Part shown: in pieces, positions 48,035-58,885 of the stretch
Numbering within the stretch: position 1 is the first letter of the stretch
How the letters are laid out: the number at the start of each line of letters is the position of its first letter
Assembly: GCA_009760855.2 (NCBI GenBank)
Contig: WPIO01000078.1
Span: forward strand, 310,001-374,000
Length of the DNA stretch: 64,000 nucleotides
Source of the DNA: Cristatella mucedo
Taxonomy: Eukaryota; Bryozoa; Phylactolaemata; Cristatellidae
Direction of reading: 5' to 3'
Notes under the pieces: generated by a model
What the model was told of the DNA's origin: nothing
The model's database searches: none
The model's input: the letters and a program-made list of their open reading frames with translations, nothing else
Position numbers and translations under genes: made by a program

Positions 48035-48343
48035 ATGGGTAAGATCATCCCCTGACTTGACCACACTTAAAAGAAACTAAAAACACACCTATTTATCACA
48101 GTATTCAGTGGGTTCCTGTGGTTTGTCCTTTTATGTGCTTATGCGTGCTGACACTGTGCATGCTACCACTAACGATACTTGCATGCTGACTCTGTGCATG
48201 TCACCCCAAACCATGTTATTCTTGATGTTTATTGAGCATACTACCACTAATCAAGCGATCGTGTTTCGTTTGCAGCCAATATCAAGCACCTAGAAAGAGA
48301 TTGGGTTCTCTGCGGACGCTTTATCGGGTGCATTATTATTATT
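48035..48343 (+). mobile_element. L2 LINE (subfamily A) 3' end
   Basis: The end of the ORF (SSPDLTTLKRN, decayed) is followed by the 3' UTR TTATGTGCTTATGCGTGCTG and the structured tail ending CATTATTATTATTG. Its tail meets LTR 3 with no spacer. Confidence 0.75.
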
Positions 48344-48499
48344 GCAGCACATTATTGCCGATCCGGATGTAGGAATACCGGTGGTGTGATCTGCAGAGCC
48401 CGAGGTGTAAACTGCAGACAAGCACTGATGCTACATAAAAGTAAGCTAATTTGATAGAGTAGATACATCCCCTAACATAATATCCATACAAACACAACA
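48344..48499 (-). repeat. LTR 3 fragment of the Ty3/gypsy family
   Basis: It matches the right two thirds of LTRs 1 and 2 (GAGGTGTAAACTGCAGACAA, CCTAACATAATATCCATAC) and ends in CAACA. The left third is missing at the junction with the L2-A tail. There is no internal sequence beside it, so it is a broken solo LTR or the far end of the rearranged locus. Confidence 0.75.
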
Positions 48500-48934
48500 A
48501 CACACATACTGCTGGCCACTAAATGTTTGTCGGAGCCATGAAAAATTATTGCTATCGACGCCTCTGCTTCAGACTTGTTCACTTAGCATGCAGCAAGCAT
48601 ACGGTGTGACCCGGTGGGTTCTTCGCTGAAAGGGGAGCTCATGCATTCACACAGGATTGCAACAGAGATGCAAAAGAAGTAGTGGAGTGAGCAGGTGGGA
48701 AACAAAAGAAAAAATTAGCTTTAGTCCAGAGCTTGACCTCTCATCAACATGTCGCTTCCAATGGACAGCATTGCCCCTCTACCATTTATCAGGCCGCCAA
48801 GTCAACGTACGACTATCTGTTCACTCTAACTAATCTCCCCTCTTTAAATTGGCTTTACCTGCCCAATCATCACTCGCTGGTTCTTTTATTCATTTCATAA
48901 TAAAATGAAACATTGTTCCCACTTAGACAGCCAT

Positions 48935-49212
48935 GCCACACCACTTCTCCTACTGCCGACTATGGCACATCCTTTACAGCGGTCCTGAGCTGCTACTTCT
49001 ATGCTACTCACTACCTCAACTGCTCTCCTGACTCTGCTATGCTTCCCACTTTCTCTTTGTTGCGTGAGACGAAGTCTGTTGGCTACCGAATGCGTACCGA
49101 AAGCCGCTTAGGCTGTAAGTGCGCTATACAAAACTCTCCTGCATAACACCCACATGGTCTTTATGACTTTGTGGAGTTACAGACGGAGATACATTACATA
49201 ACATTACACTGG
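48935..49212 (+). mobile_element. L2 LINE (subfamily B) 3' end
   Basis: CATGCCACACCACTTCTCCT leads into TACCTCAACTGCTCTCCTGA and GACGAAGTCTGTTGGCTACC, ending GGAGATACATTACATAACAT. It is very close to 57640-57905 and 4505-4760. The coding part is almost absent. The stretch 49213-49933 is GC-rich and CAG-rich without a recognised gene. Confidence 0.85.
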
Positions 49213-49933
49213 CAAAACAGGTAGAACTGTCATATCAAGACCATGCTGCATACCATCGCCCACAATCGAGCCCAGCAACAGGCTGGTTACCCAAAGCTGA
49301 GCAGCACCCCCCTTATGGTCGGCCACGCCGAGCAGCAGCTCGGCCGCGGAGACGGCAGTTGTCGTTACAGTGGCAGAGCTGCTGGTGATGGCTGCCTTTG
49401 CTTTGCTAAGCAGCAGAGGTTGCATGTGTAGGGCGATAGAGGCAGCAGCAGTGCCCTTGCTGCCGAAGCAGCAGAGCAGAGCGCTGAGGATGTTTTGCTA
49501 TCCCTTCACTGAGCTGCCTATCGCCGATTCGGTCGTTACTGCAAGTGGAAGCCAGGGGTTTCAGTCAACAGCCGCTGCCTCTGTCGCCACATCTACCGCA
49601 AAGTGTGCTGATCGACCTTCTGCCTGGCATTCCACCTGCTACCCTTCCCTTTCCCTCCTCTGGTCACCAAGCCCATGCACTGACTTGTGCACGCCCTGCA
49701 ACGGCTGGGTGACCAGAGTGTCGTGTCGGCTTCGGCGAGAGATTGATCGTGGCTCGGTCTGATCGCAGCATTGGCTGCAGCTGTGTCTCACTGCTAGCAT
49801 TTGTCAACAGGGCATGGCAGGACAATGTCGTTCGATTACAAACAAAAGATGCTCTGACACCATCAGGAAAAACAAGTCAGCGTGTGCAAGCAGCAGCCAC
49901 TGTCCCGAGGGCTACACGAAGCAGGTAAGAATC

Positions 49934-50060
49934 ATAGCTCAGGCGTAAGGCATTGAACGAGCCAGGTCGTTGGTTCAAGTCTTGCATCGGGCAATCTTTT
50001 TGGGCCTACTGCAAGCAGTGGCGATAGCCGATAAGGCTGGCTAAGCCCCTTAAAACTGTT
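49934..50060 (+). mobile_element. tRNA-derived SINE, type 1, short copy
   Basis: CATAGCTCAGGCGTAAGGCA, B box TTGGTTCAAGTCTTG, then AGCAGTGGCGATAGCCGATA. The 3' end is truncated. It is more diverged than other copies. Confidence 0.65.
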
Positions 50061-50299
50061 GTCACGAAGGGCCCACTCCTACCCCTCTGAACGGAGCATT
50101 CCCATCAAATCTGGATCGGCAGCAGTCGTACGAACAGTCGGGAAAGCTCTGGAAAGAAAGCAGCCAGGGAACCTGGAAGGAACTACTGCTAGAGGGCCAG
50201 TAGCCCGACGAAAGGGAGAGGCCAGAAGTTACCAGTGCTACACAACTTGCTTGCAGAGCTGCTTGCTTATTATCTGAGCCACGTCTGAGGTTCCCTTCC

Positions 50300-50580
50300 T
50301 TTGCATGCCGATAACTGTCCCGTCAGCAGGGACAGAAAAAGCGAAATCCAACAAACGGACATGCAGTGGAGAATCCGTTCAGGACCCTTTGCAGCAGCAG
50401 CAGCTTACCGTTGACAGTGAAAATGGTAGGCTCTCTTTGATCGAAAATACTCCCACTTTTGAAAGCCACTTTATCATACTGGTTAAAGTTTCACTAAATA
50501 TAATGGTAAAACTTATAATATAGTCTCGGCAGTAAATTTGTGCTGCGGTCTTAAAAATACCAAATTTAAAACTCGAACTT
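50300..50580. repeat. Dispersed repeat, close copy of 40270-40560
   Basis: Same orientation and about 85 percent identity to unit 2 of the 39-41 kb tandem. TCTCTTTGATCGAAAATAC and TAAAGTTTCACTAAATATAA are shared. The boundaries are not marked by a duplication that I can see. From 50581 to 50989 nothing is recognised. Confidence 0.7.
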
Positions 50581-50989
50581 GGGACAGTGTTAATTTCGAA
50601 TGATGTGGTCAGCTGATGCCTTTTCATTCCAGATGACATTGGAGGATTACGAACACTTCGAAGATGCATTGTACCAGACCCTGGTGCATAATTTTGCCTT
50701 GCACAGTGCGTCTGCACATGAGACCAAAGCGACGAGTGGAGGCTCGGCTTATATAGCACCTGGGCCATTTGTTGGCATGGTAATTGCATACCGCCACCTG
50801 GAGGCTGCATGATCGTTCCAATAGATGTATTTTTCAATGTGTGTAATTGTTGCCTGATGATTGTTTTTAACAATAGGCATATCGCCACCGCTTCGACCAA
50901 ACCGTCGCCAGCTTGGATGGCATGCCATCGTCCGACAAGGAGTCTTTTGCGGTACCTTAGCCCAGCAGCCTTCGGCCCAGGCCAAAGGC

Positions 50990-51905
50990 TAGCCTGATCT
51001 CGCTGCGGTCGGACGTTCGCAAATGCCTCAAGCAGCTTTCCTGCTGCCTCCAGCTGGCCAGCCCTGAAGCGCTAGTGGTGTCCGCCGTCACAGAAAGCAT
51101 CGAACACTCGGTCGTGACGGGAGTGGCGATTACGAAGCTACGGAAGTTTGCCAGACTTGTGGAAGGCCGGGCTCGGGCGGCCCAGCCTGCACAGGGCCTG
51201 GTCAGCTGCTGCCTGGCCACGGACAGATTCGCCATCCACAGTCACTTTCAGACCACGGGTCTTAGCCGTCATTCCGGGTCTGGCGGCTCATCCATCGCCT
51301 GGACATGCTGCTTCTAGGAGTCGAACATACCCCGGAACGGTTGCCAGCTGCTGCCTATGCCGCAAGGAGGTAAAGACCGTTTGCTATGTGCTGAGCTACT
51401 GCCAGCCGATGTTGCAAGCGATCGCGGCCCGACATAACCTGGTTCTGGGCCGCCTAATCGGAGATCTTCCGGCCACCACACTTGCCTGCATGTCCGAAGG
51501 CCACACCCTCACGCTTGCCGGCGGCCCGGATCTCAAACTGGACCTGGTGAATGACGATGGCACCGACGTGGTAATCGTTGATGTGACGGTGCCATTCGAC
51601 GGCAGCAAGGATGCTCTGATAGTGGCTGCCTGGAACATGACCGATAAGGTATTCGGCCCAGACTTTCCTGACCCCTGACTATCAGTCGGCAGTGGTGAGG
51701 CCCTTTGTGTTCGGGGCTCTCGGCAGCTGGTGGCCAACCGATGAAGCTTGCCTGACGGAACTCGGCATTCCACGCCCGGAGAGAAGGACACGGTGGCAGC
51801 TTTGCGTGCCCGACGCTATTACAGGCTCGGAAGCTGCGTGGTCCCTGTTCCTGTATCGGGAGGTGCAGGTAATTACCGCAACCCCGGCAATTCAGGGCAC
51901 CACCA
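50990..51905 (+). pseudogene. C-terminal part of an R2/NeSL-type LINE with restriction-like endonuclease
   Basis: This class encodes one protein with RT followed by a zinc-knuckle and a restriction-like endonuclease that nicks the target. Here the RT is gone. The frame at 51148-51678 has CCLCRK...VCYVLSYCQ...ARHN (knuckle region; the usual histidine before the last cysteine is tyrosine) at about 51345-51435. It then has GPDLKLDLV and VVIVDVTVPFDG (about 51525-51600), the PD...D core of the endonuclease, and a W/K-containing helix after it. A +1 shift near 51680 leads to FVFGALGSWWPTDEACLTEL (about 51705-51765), the conserved end of the family's ORF, then LGIP. Codon use is GC-rich, unlike its surroundings. 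It was probably inserted as a 5'-truncated copy. Confidence 0.7.
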
Positions 51906-52061
51906 GCTAATGTCTTTATTCATGGTGTATATATACTCTCTCTTTTTCCGATGCGATTGCTCGGCACAATCTAGACTTCCACTTCTATACAGATGGCACA
52001 CTGTGTACCTTTGCTTTAATCCCTCCAGCACGTCGAATTCTCTCACAGCCCTTGCTGCATG

Positions 52062-53090
52062 TAATAAAAATGATACATTTGATATAGCGCCCTCGGAAAT
52101 CTTTTTCTGGGCATTGTACATTTGCTGCAAAGGAAGCACGATCGAATGGTTAGCGGTAGCATGCTCAATAAACAACAAAAATAACATGGTTAGGGGTGTC
52201 GTGCACAGGGTCAGCATGCAAGTGTGGATAGTGGCAGCATGCACAGTGTCAGCACGCATAAGCACATGAAGGACGAATTACAGGGACCCACTAAATGCTG
52301 TCCTAAATATGTGTGTTTAAGCTCTTTTCAAATGTGGTCAAGTCAGAAGTTGTCGAGACACAAGTCGGAAGTAAGTTCCAGGCTTTGAGAGCATGCGAAC
52401 TAAAGGCACAGTCTCCTAAGGATTTGAAGTTCATATGCGGTATAGGTAAGCAATTAGATTCCGAAAAACGGAGGTATGATGCTTGGCCTGGTGTGGGAGT
52501 CAATCTGATAGGTAGGCTGGAGCCAGAGAATGAAGGAACTTGAAAGTGGATGACCAAACCTTAAAGTCGATCTGGGAGCCAGTGCAGGTTGGGGAGAAGT
52601 GGTGAGATGTGGCTGCTGCGACACTCACGACAGACAAGCCCATCTGCAGAGTTTTGCACTAACTGTAAGGGCTTGATTGCACATGCCGGTAGACCAGCAA
52701 GCAGTAACTTATAGAAGTTAAGACGAGATGTCACAAACGCATGGACTAATTTAGATGTGGTATCTCTGTCTAAACAATCCCTAATTTGAGCATTCTAAAC
52801 AAGCCCTAATTTGAGCAATGTTATGTACATGACAGTAGGCAGACTTGACTGTGGAGATGATCGTCCAATGAAATTTCACTTTGGAACAGACGCCTAGATT
52901 TCGAGCAGATTCATCAGGATGAATGCTGACAAAGCCAATTTTGAGCAATAAACCTTTCCAATTTCTGAATCACACTTGGTGTGTCCATAACTAGTAAGTG
53001 TGCTTTATCATCATTCAATTTATGAAAGTTGGCTGCCAACCACTTGCGGATGTCATCAAGCACCTTTCAAAAAGGCTGTAGTCTAGCAAC
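52062..53090 (-). mobile_element. L2 LINE (subfamily A), RT C-terminal half and 3' end
   Basis: Minus-strand order: DDIRKWLAANFHKLNDDKAH (about 53060-53000) from the block after YADD; RT thumb remnants with stops; ALKAWNLLPTCV (about 52405-52370) near the ORF end; the 3' UTR with ATGCTGCCACTATCCACACT; and the tail ending AATGTATCATTTTTATT. It is among the longest A copies here. A small duplication, CCCTAATTTGAGCA, occurs at 52780-52820. Confidence 0.8.
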
Positions 53091-53644
53091 TATTCAATAA
53101 AGCGCATAACAGAGAAATGTGTAAAAGAGGACTTGATTCTACGAAAATGGTCATGCCGTAGGCTAAAGTAATTTTCTTGCCTAGTTACTTTGAATGAAGA
53201 TCTTTGCTTCCTTCCCTGCAGCCCCTGCAGCCTCAGTGCTCCCGACGATGTCGTGCAACCAGCTGCAGACTGGAAACGTGCAGATCGACGAGCCATTCCA
53301 TGTGGCGTACATTACATCTGCTCACTGCCTCGTACAGCAGACATTCGTATCGGAAGCGGCTCATCGGAAGCGGCTCATCGGCAGCTGAGCGATAGACAGT
53401 GACGTAGTCTCCAATCTCAGCCTCCTGGTGGCTAACCAGTTGAATTATTCTGGCAGCTAGTGCAGTGCCAGCTCCTAAGTGGAGTTGTTTGATTAACCAT
53501 AAGTTTGGTCAGATCCAGAGCCGAGCTTAAGGCATTGGCTCACTAGTGCTTGCTACGAGTTGGTTTCTGACTTACTACAGTGGAGGTATTTATTATTATT
53601 TTGATTTATCTTCCGATCGTATCAAATTAATAAGAGTTCCAACA

Positions 53645-53978
53645 GACTTTATCTCACGAAACAAAGAGAAAGTGAGAAGCATGGCTGGGTCAGGAGAGCA
53701 GTTGAGGTAGTGAGTAGCATAAAAGTAGCAGTTAAGGACGGCTGGAAAGAATGTGCTGTTGTCGGCAGCAGGAGAGTAGAAAAATAGGGGCTGATTTCAC
53801 AGCCTCTTTTGTGTAGCGACCAATGAGCCTTTACGTCTATCACCACCGCTTGTAGCGGCAATAAAGGACCGCCCCCCACAGGATTCGAACCCTCGACCTC
53901 GGACCAAGGTCGTGAAAAGCAACTGTCTTACCTAGAGTGCCGTCAGAGCTCACCTAGAGTAGTTATCGTTGCATAATA
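53645..53978 (-). mobile_element. L2-B fragment split by a SINE
   Basis: 53645-53781 and 53951-53978 are contiguous in the 4670-4770 copy (GTCGGCAGTAGTAGAGTAG then TTGTCGTTGCGTAACAA). A type 1 SINE has landed at GAGAGTAG, and TAGAGTAG follows it, a plausible target-site duplication. The extent beyond 53980 is uncertain. Confidence 0.75.
53782..53955 (-). mobile_element. tRNA-derived SINE, type 1, inserted in L2-B
   Basis: On the minus strand GGCACTCTAGGTAAGACAGT, B box GAGGGTTCGAATCC, body AAGCGGTGGTGATAGACGTA and end GTGAAATCAGCCCCTATTTT. It shows that type 1 SINEs were active after L2-B. Confidence 0.85.
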
Positions 53979-54799
53979 AAAAATACACACGACAGTCACT
54001 ACTGTGTCATTTTATGCTCTGAGGTACAGTTACATTCACAGTCACATTTTTGAGGTCATGACATTCAAACAGGAAGTAATGACAAGCCTTGTAAAGTTGG
54101 GTAAAAAAAACCTGAACAGTTTACTTACGTAATTAATTGCCGACTTTGCAATCTCAGTTTTTGTCAATCTGTAAATCCAAAACAGTAGTTATTTTTTCAT
54201 TATCGAGCCAGCAGCTGACAAGCATGGGGTTCCGTGGATTCAATTTAATCTAGCATTGGAATTACTTATACCCAATGGCTGGGAAACCAACGATGAGAAA
54301 CGCTCCAGCTCCAATTACATATATGCAGTATATGCACCCACCCATTTCATGTCTGCGGCAAAATCACAAGCTTGCATAGAGTACACGGTGTAGATGATAA
54401 TTAGCAGAAGTACATCAGCAAGCAATTATCACAGGCAGTGTAAGTGGAAGAGAATGATTACTCAGGCTTAGCATTTAAGACCGCCTTTCGTAAAGCTATA
54501 GTCAAGCTTGGTTTGAGTGCCCTCTTAATATACTAGGAGCCTAAAAGTGCCAATTTCTTTTGAAAGCTGCCTAATTCACCTTCAGTCTTGGTGCACTGTC
54601 TGTCTAGCGGAGCCCTCGTAAGAGCGTTTTTGGTCGCTAAGTTAAGCATCGTTGGTCTATTCTTAAAGTTGCAGGTACTTGCGCCACCCAGAGAAATGCC
54701 CGATTCTGATTCAATTAGGGCTATAACTAGATTAATCGCTAAGGATTACTATACCTAATAACGTCAAAGGGCTACGGTCATTCTTGAAGCCTCGGCAGT

Positions 54800-55010
54800 A
54801 AGGGGCATGCCGGTGCCCTGTGCTTTGTCCAGTCTCCCTCTTGCTGATATGGTCACCAAGAGCCATCCAAGTTTTAATTTTAATGCAGACGACACACAGT
54901 TCTAGCTAAGCTTTGATCTACCCCTACCTTCCAAAGTGTCCAAATCTCAACTACTTTGATGAATTTATTGCTGACTCTGTACTTGAAGGACAGTCATCTT
55001 GCTTGAACAA
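54800..55010 (+). mobile_element. Degraded L2-type RT core
   Basis: FNFNADDTQF (for F.FYADDTQ, with the tyrosine changed to asparagine) at about 54875-54905, followed by LSFDLPLP and a SCLNKYKK segment. A stop directly follows TQF. The flanks 53980-54800 and 55010-55500 show no named feature. Confidence 0.5.
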
Positions 55011-55499
55011 ATATAAAAAAAATTTACCACATACGTGCAAACCTAGTGTGAATTGTTAAATGAAAAGCCAATCCCTCAAAGTTTGAGTGGCCAGTTTATC
55101 TCCTGCCGCATCTGCACGTAATTGGAACTCTCGTCTTGCAGGCATTACAGCTTGTGCGATACGGCCCTTACAGCAGTTGCCGCTTAGCACGTTGTTCTTG
55201 CCAACCAGTAATTGCTTGCAATTAATCAGAATGTGAACTTTAAGGTACTTTTCTAGCTAAATGTTAAAGCAAAAAAGTAGCCTCCTGTATGAGCCCCTCG
55301 CCCTATCTGACCTCAAATTTAGGAGAGAAGCTAGGGGGGGGCTTACGCATGGTAATATAAGGTAACAGTAGCTTAGACTGATTGTCTAACAAGCGATTCC
55401 ATAACTTTAAAATGCTAAGACGCTGAGACAAATACCGGAATAGCTCTTGATAACCTTGGTTTTTTGGAATTTAAAGTTTTTACAAATATTAACTGAACT

Positions 55500-56095
55500 A
55501 ATATTGAAAAAATTGGCCTGCCAGCCTATGCAATCAGGCGTCTTGCAGCTGTTGCAAAACTCTTAAGCTAGGTCTGTCTGTCGTGAGCGTTGCAGTCGCC
55601 AGATCCGGTTATTTCTTGCCGATCTGTACTGGTTCCCAGTCAAGCAACGCATCGACTTCAAGGTTCTGTCACTTACTTTTAGGTCCCTTCATTTTCTGGC
55701 TCCAGCCTAGCTATCAGAACTATTCCCCACTAGGCGAAGAATCGTCAGCCTGCTGTTCTGACTCGAATCGTTTAGCCATCCTAGTACGAACCTCAAAACC
55801 GTTGGAGACCGTGCTTTTAGTTCCTACGCTCCCAAAGCCTGGAACTCACTTCCGACGCACGTCAAAACATCCGCTAACATGACGACAATTAAAAATAAGC
55901 TTAAAACGCACCTGTTTAATACAGAGTTTGACGGGTCTTTATGATTCGTTTTTGGTGTGCATGTACCTGCTTACTGCTTGCGGACGCTACCACCAACTAT
56001 TTGGTAATGTTTTCTAAACAGCATCTGTAAATTGCCTAGAAAGAGATCCAGTTCTCTGAGGGCTCTTTACAAATGAATTATCATTATTATTAACA
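55500..56095 (+). mobile_element. L2 LINE (A-like), C-terminal RT and complete 3' end
   Basis: The plus strand shows a post-RT segment matching WFPVKQRIDFKVL (about 55625-55670), then TVGDRAFSSYAPKAWNSLPT-like residues (about 55800-55855; one frame change), an LKTHLFNTEF-like end and the structured tail TGTAAATTGCCTAGAAAGAG ... GAGGGCTCTTTACAAATG with ATTATTATTA. The A-type 3' UTR is shortened. Confidence 0.8.
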
Positions 56096-56249
56096 CCGAC
56101 GATTTTTTCTCAGTAAACTTTGTGACGGACTTGTATGTCTCAATTCTTTGCTGTATCCTAATTCGTGCATTATTAGAAGTTATTCTCTCAGTTTAAGAAT
56201 TCTACGAGCGATTTAGGCTCTTTAATAACTTCTCATTTCGCACAATGCA

Positions 56250-56450
56250 ATGACACCTAGGTTGGCATGCATGAGTAGCATAATAATTATGTTCATAGCC
56301 TCTGGCCTAATCCCGTCACCTTTGAAAAAGGCCGATGTTAACCGACTCATTAGATATCCTAAACCAGACAAGGAGAACGTTGCAAACACCTGCCCTATAT
56401 CTGACGGCCACTCATATCAAGCTAACAAGATAAAAAGAAATGTGGCGGGC
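56250..56450 (+). mobile_element. L2-type fragment, region before RT block 1
   Basis: PLKKADVNRLIRYPKPDKEN (family: FK.A.V.PL.KKP.LD..) and then TCPISDG (for YRPISNL). It is open for 107 codons but only the first half is L2. The rest is a SINE. Confidence 0.6.
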
Positions 56451-56451
56451 T

Positions 56452-56612
56452 ATCTATACTCATGGTTTGGCATAGTGGTTGAGGTACTCGCCCTGACCAA
56501 GGTTACGGTGAATCTACTTGACTACCGAGGTAATTGGCTCGAGCACCATACCATATGTGAAGCGTCCGAATAAGTTATCTTAGGGCGCTATACAAGTAAA
56601 AGTACATTAAAA
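56452..56612 (+). mobile_element. tRNA-derived SINE, type 2
   Basis: CATGGTTTGGCATAGTGGTT, B-box region AATTGGCTCGAGCACC, body TGTGAAGCGTCCGAATAAG and end GGGCGCTATACAAGTAAAAG. It is next in quality to the 8957 copy. Confidence 0.75.
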
Positions 56613-56724
56613 TATAATATTGTAATTTTGAACCTAAAAATTAAGTTCCATTCAGGTTTTAAAGCTATTCAAGCTCAAGCTAAAGCTACTACTACTATCA
56701 CACGCCATTTCGTATCTACTAGCT

Positions 56725-56810
56725 AATATTTACCTACTACTATTATTTACCTGTTACCTATTATTTACCTATTACCTATTATTTGCCTATTACCTCGTAC
56801 CTATTCAATC
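56725..56810. repeat. Tandem array of TTACCTATTATTTACC-like units
   Basis: About five or six imperfect units of 13-15 bases (TTTACCTGTTACCTATTATT and variants). It immediately precedes the larger tandem repeat at 56835. Confidence 0.85.
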
Positions 56811-56834
56811 GCTGTCCGACGTCAGGCTATCGTG

Positions 56835-57200
56835 GCGAACGACGGTCGTTGGCTAACTTCTAACTGCGATTCCTTCGGGACGGCAAGGAAGCGAAAGGCT
56901 CTCATGGCAACGATGACAGATGATCGATCGTTGGCTCACTGCGACTCCTTAGGGAGGAGGGCAAGGGAACGAAAGTTACGAAATTCGGCACCGTTCGCAC
57001 GGCATCGGTCGCCGGGCTATTGAGACGAACGGCGGTCGTTGGCTAACTGCGGTTCCTTCGGGAAGGCAAGGGAACGAAAGTGACGACACGGCGTACCCGC
57101 TCGTCCAAGTCCATTGCATGTTTATCGGGCGAACAACGTCCTTGGCTAACTGCAATTCCTTCGGGAGGGCAATGGAACGAAATTTAGGAAATTTGGTTAT
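56835..57200. repeat. Tandem repeat of about four units, 82-108 bp each
   Basis: The core CGTTGGCTAACTGCGATTCC, then TTCGGGAGGGCAAGGGAACG and AAA, recurs with cores at 56849, 56931, 57039 and 57142. Units differ in the stretch after the core, and units 2 and 4 share ACGAAATTCGG/AGGAAATTTGG. No open frame runs through all units. I do not recognise the family, and it has no other copy in this window. Confidence 0.85.
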
Positions 57201-57328
57201 GCTCGTTCAACTTTCGGCGGTCACCCGTGCATGCACTTACGTTCATATCGAGGTGCGGTTGGGTCGTCTCGAAGTCAGGGGCCCGACACCGGTGCCGGCG
57301 ATGGTGGACGCAGTAGACTATGAATATG

Positions 57329-57905
57329 GCTGCTAGTCTTCAAGTCCCAGCGGTTTGAGCGCGTGTCTCCTTCGCTAAAAGAGTTAGGATGGATGTCGGT
57401 TGATCAAGAGATACAGAGCAAAGTTCTTACCTGACCCGCAAGGCCCACCAAGGCTTGACTCCTTCGTACCTAGCTGAACTGCTGCATCAGTTTCAGAGTG
57501 CTCGCGCCCTCAGATCCTGTGTGGACAATAAATTAGCTGTTCCATTCCTCCGCTTAAAGACCGTTGGCGACAGAAGCTTTAGCTCTGCAGGTCCTAGACT
57601 GTGGAACTCGCTTTCATGATTCTTACGAAACGACATCTACTCTCCTACTGCTGACTGTGGCTCATCCGTTTCAGCGGTCCTGAGCTGCTATGCCCATGCT
57701 ACTCACTATCTCAACTGCTCTCCTGACTCTGCTATGCTTCCCACTTTCTCTTTGTTGCGTGAGACGAAGTCTGTTGGCTACCGAATGCGTACCGAAAGCC
57801 GCTTAGGTTGTGAGTGGGCAATGCAAAACTCTCCAGTGTAACACCCACATAGTCTGTATAGCTTTGTGGAGTTACAGACGGAGATACATTACCTAACATC
57901 AAATG
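57329..57905 (+). mobile_element. L2 LINE (subfamily B), C-terminal RT region and 3' end
   Basis: The plus strand reads GLTPSYLAELLHQFQSARAL (about 57443-57503), VGDRSFSSAGPRLWNSL (about 57563-57613) and a stop. It then reads the B-specific end LNCSPDSAMLPTFSLLRETK (about 57710-57770) and ends GGAGATACATTACCTAACAT. A frame change lies near 57410. It is a close relative of the nested copy at 4493-5780. Confidence 0.85.
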
Positions 57906-58885
57906 GTTAAAAGGGAGCCGTTACTGAATTTGCAGGCCACTTCTTCGGTGTTAAATTAAGGCTTGCATTATCTTTACCTAGTGGTAACGCCAGGGATAGG
58001 GTTGGCGTTTTCTTTCCCTCATCTCCAGCTACAGCTGGGCTGTGACCCGGACTTCCACGTATTTATACGTCCACCACCCAACCATTAGCTGCGATGTGAT
58101 GATGACATAATTTTAATTGCAAATCAACCTCCGAGTTCAATAGAATAGACTCTGTGATTTTGAATAATAATCTGTGATCTATTGTGGTTCTAGCCCTGCT
58201 TGCATTATAATCTGTCCGATCTTGCCTAACCTGCGTTTAAATTATGAAGGTATTGCAACTCCCTCGATGAAAATTTTGGTATAGTCACTGGCTATGAGTC
58301 TTTACGTGACAGAATATTTCTTGCGAACACGTCAGTGGCAACGGTACTTTAAGCGTTTTCAGAAAATCTTTACTGATAAGTCCTTTCTTTTTTCATATAT
58401 TTCTCATATGTTCTATTAAAATTATTCTCATTATTGACTTTATGTATTTTAATAGCTGTTCAGCTGGTGGTTTCCTAACAGGAAGAAGAATTCTCGTTGG
58501 CCCTGATAGAACTTGAAAACAGTCTCTGTTGCTCAAAAACCTATCAAAGGAGCGAAAGATAAGTACAGTCTTTATATCTAGCCTAAACTTATTAGCTTAT
58601 AAACTGAAATATCACGACACATAAATCGGCATTGCATACATAGAAACCAAAATCCACCTATAGCTTGCCGCCAGCCAACGTGCCAATTATTATAATTATA
58701 AAGGTCTCACGGTCCACTGAAATGCTACACGTTCGGCTTATTTAATAGTGATTAAAAATTAACTTTAAAAAAGTATGACTTCAAGAAAAATTCTGAAAAT
58801 AGCTTTTGGAATCCCTCTTGATTCAAAGTGTACACTCTCTAGAATAATTCAGCTAACCAAAAAAATGTTAACTCTTATTAAGCTG
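57906..58885. other. Unassigned AT-rich DNA
   Basis: No repeat family, SINE or reading frame is recognised. Confidence 0.4.

Noticed and set aside
49370-49762. 130-codon plus-strand frame rich in Ala, Ser and Cys
   Set aside because: No domain or signal is seen, and three overlapping frames are open in the same CAG-rich stretch.
51396-51791. 131-codon minus-strand frame
   Set aside because: It is the antisense shadow of the endonuclease-LINE remnant on the plus strand.
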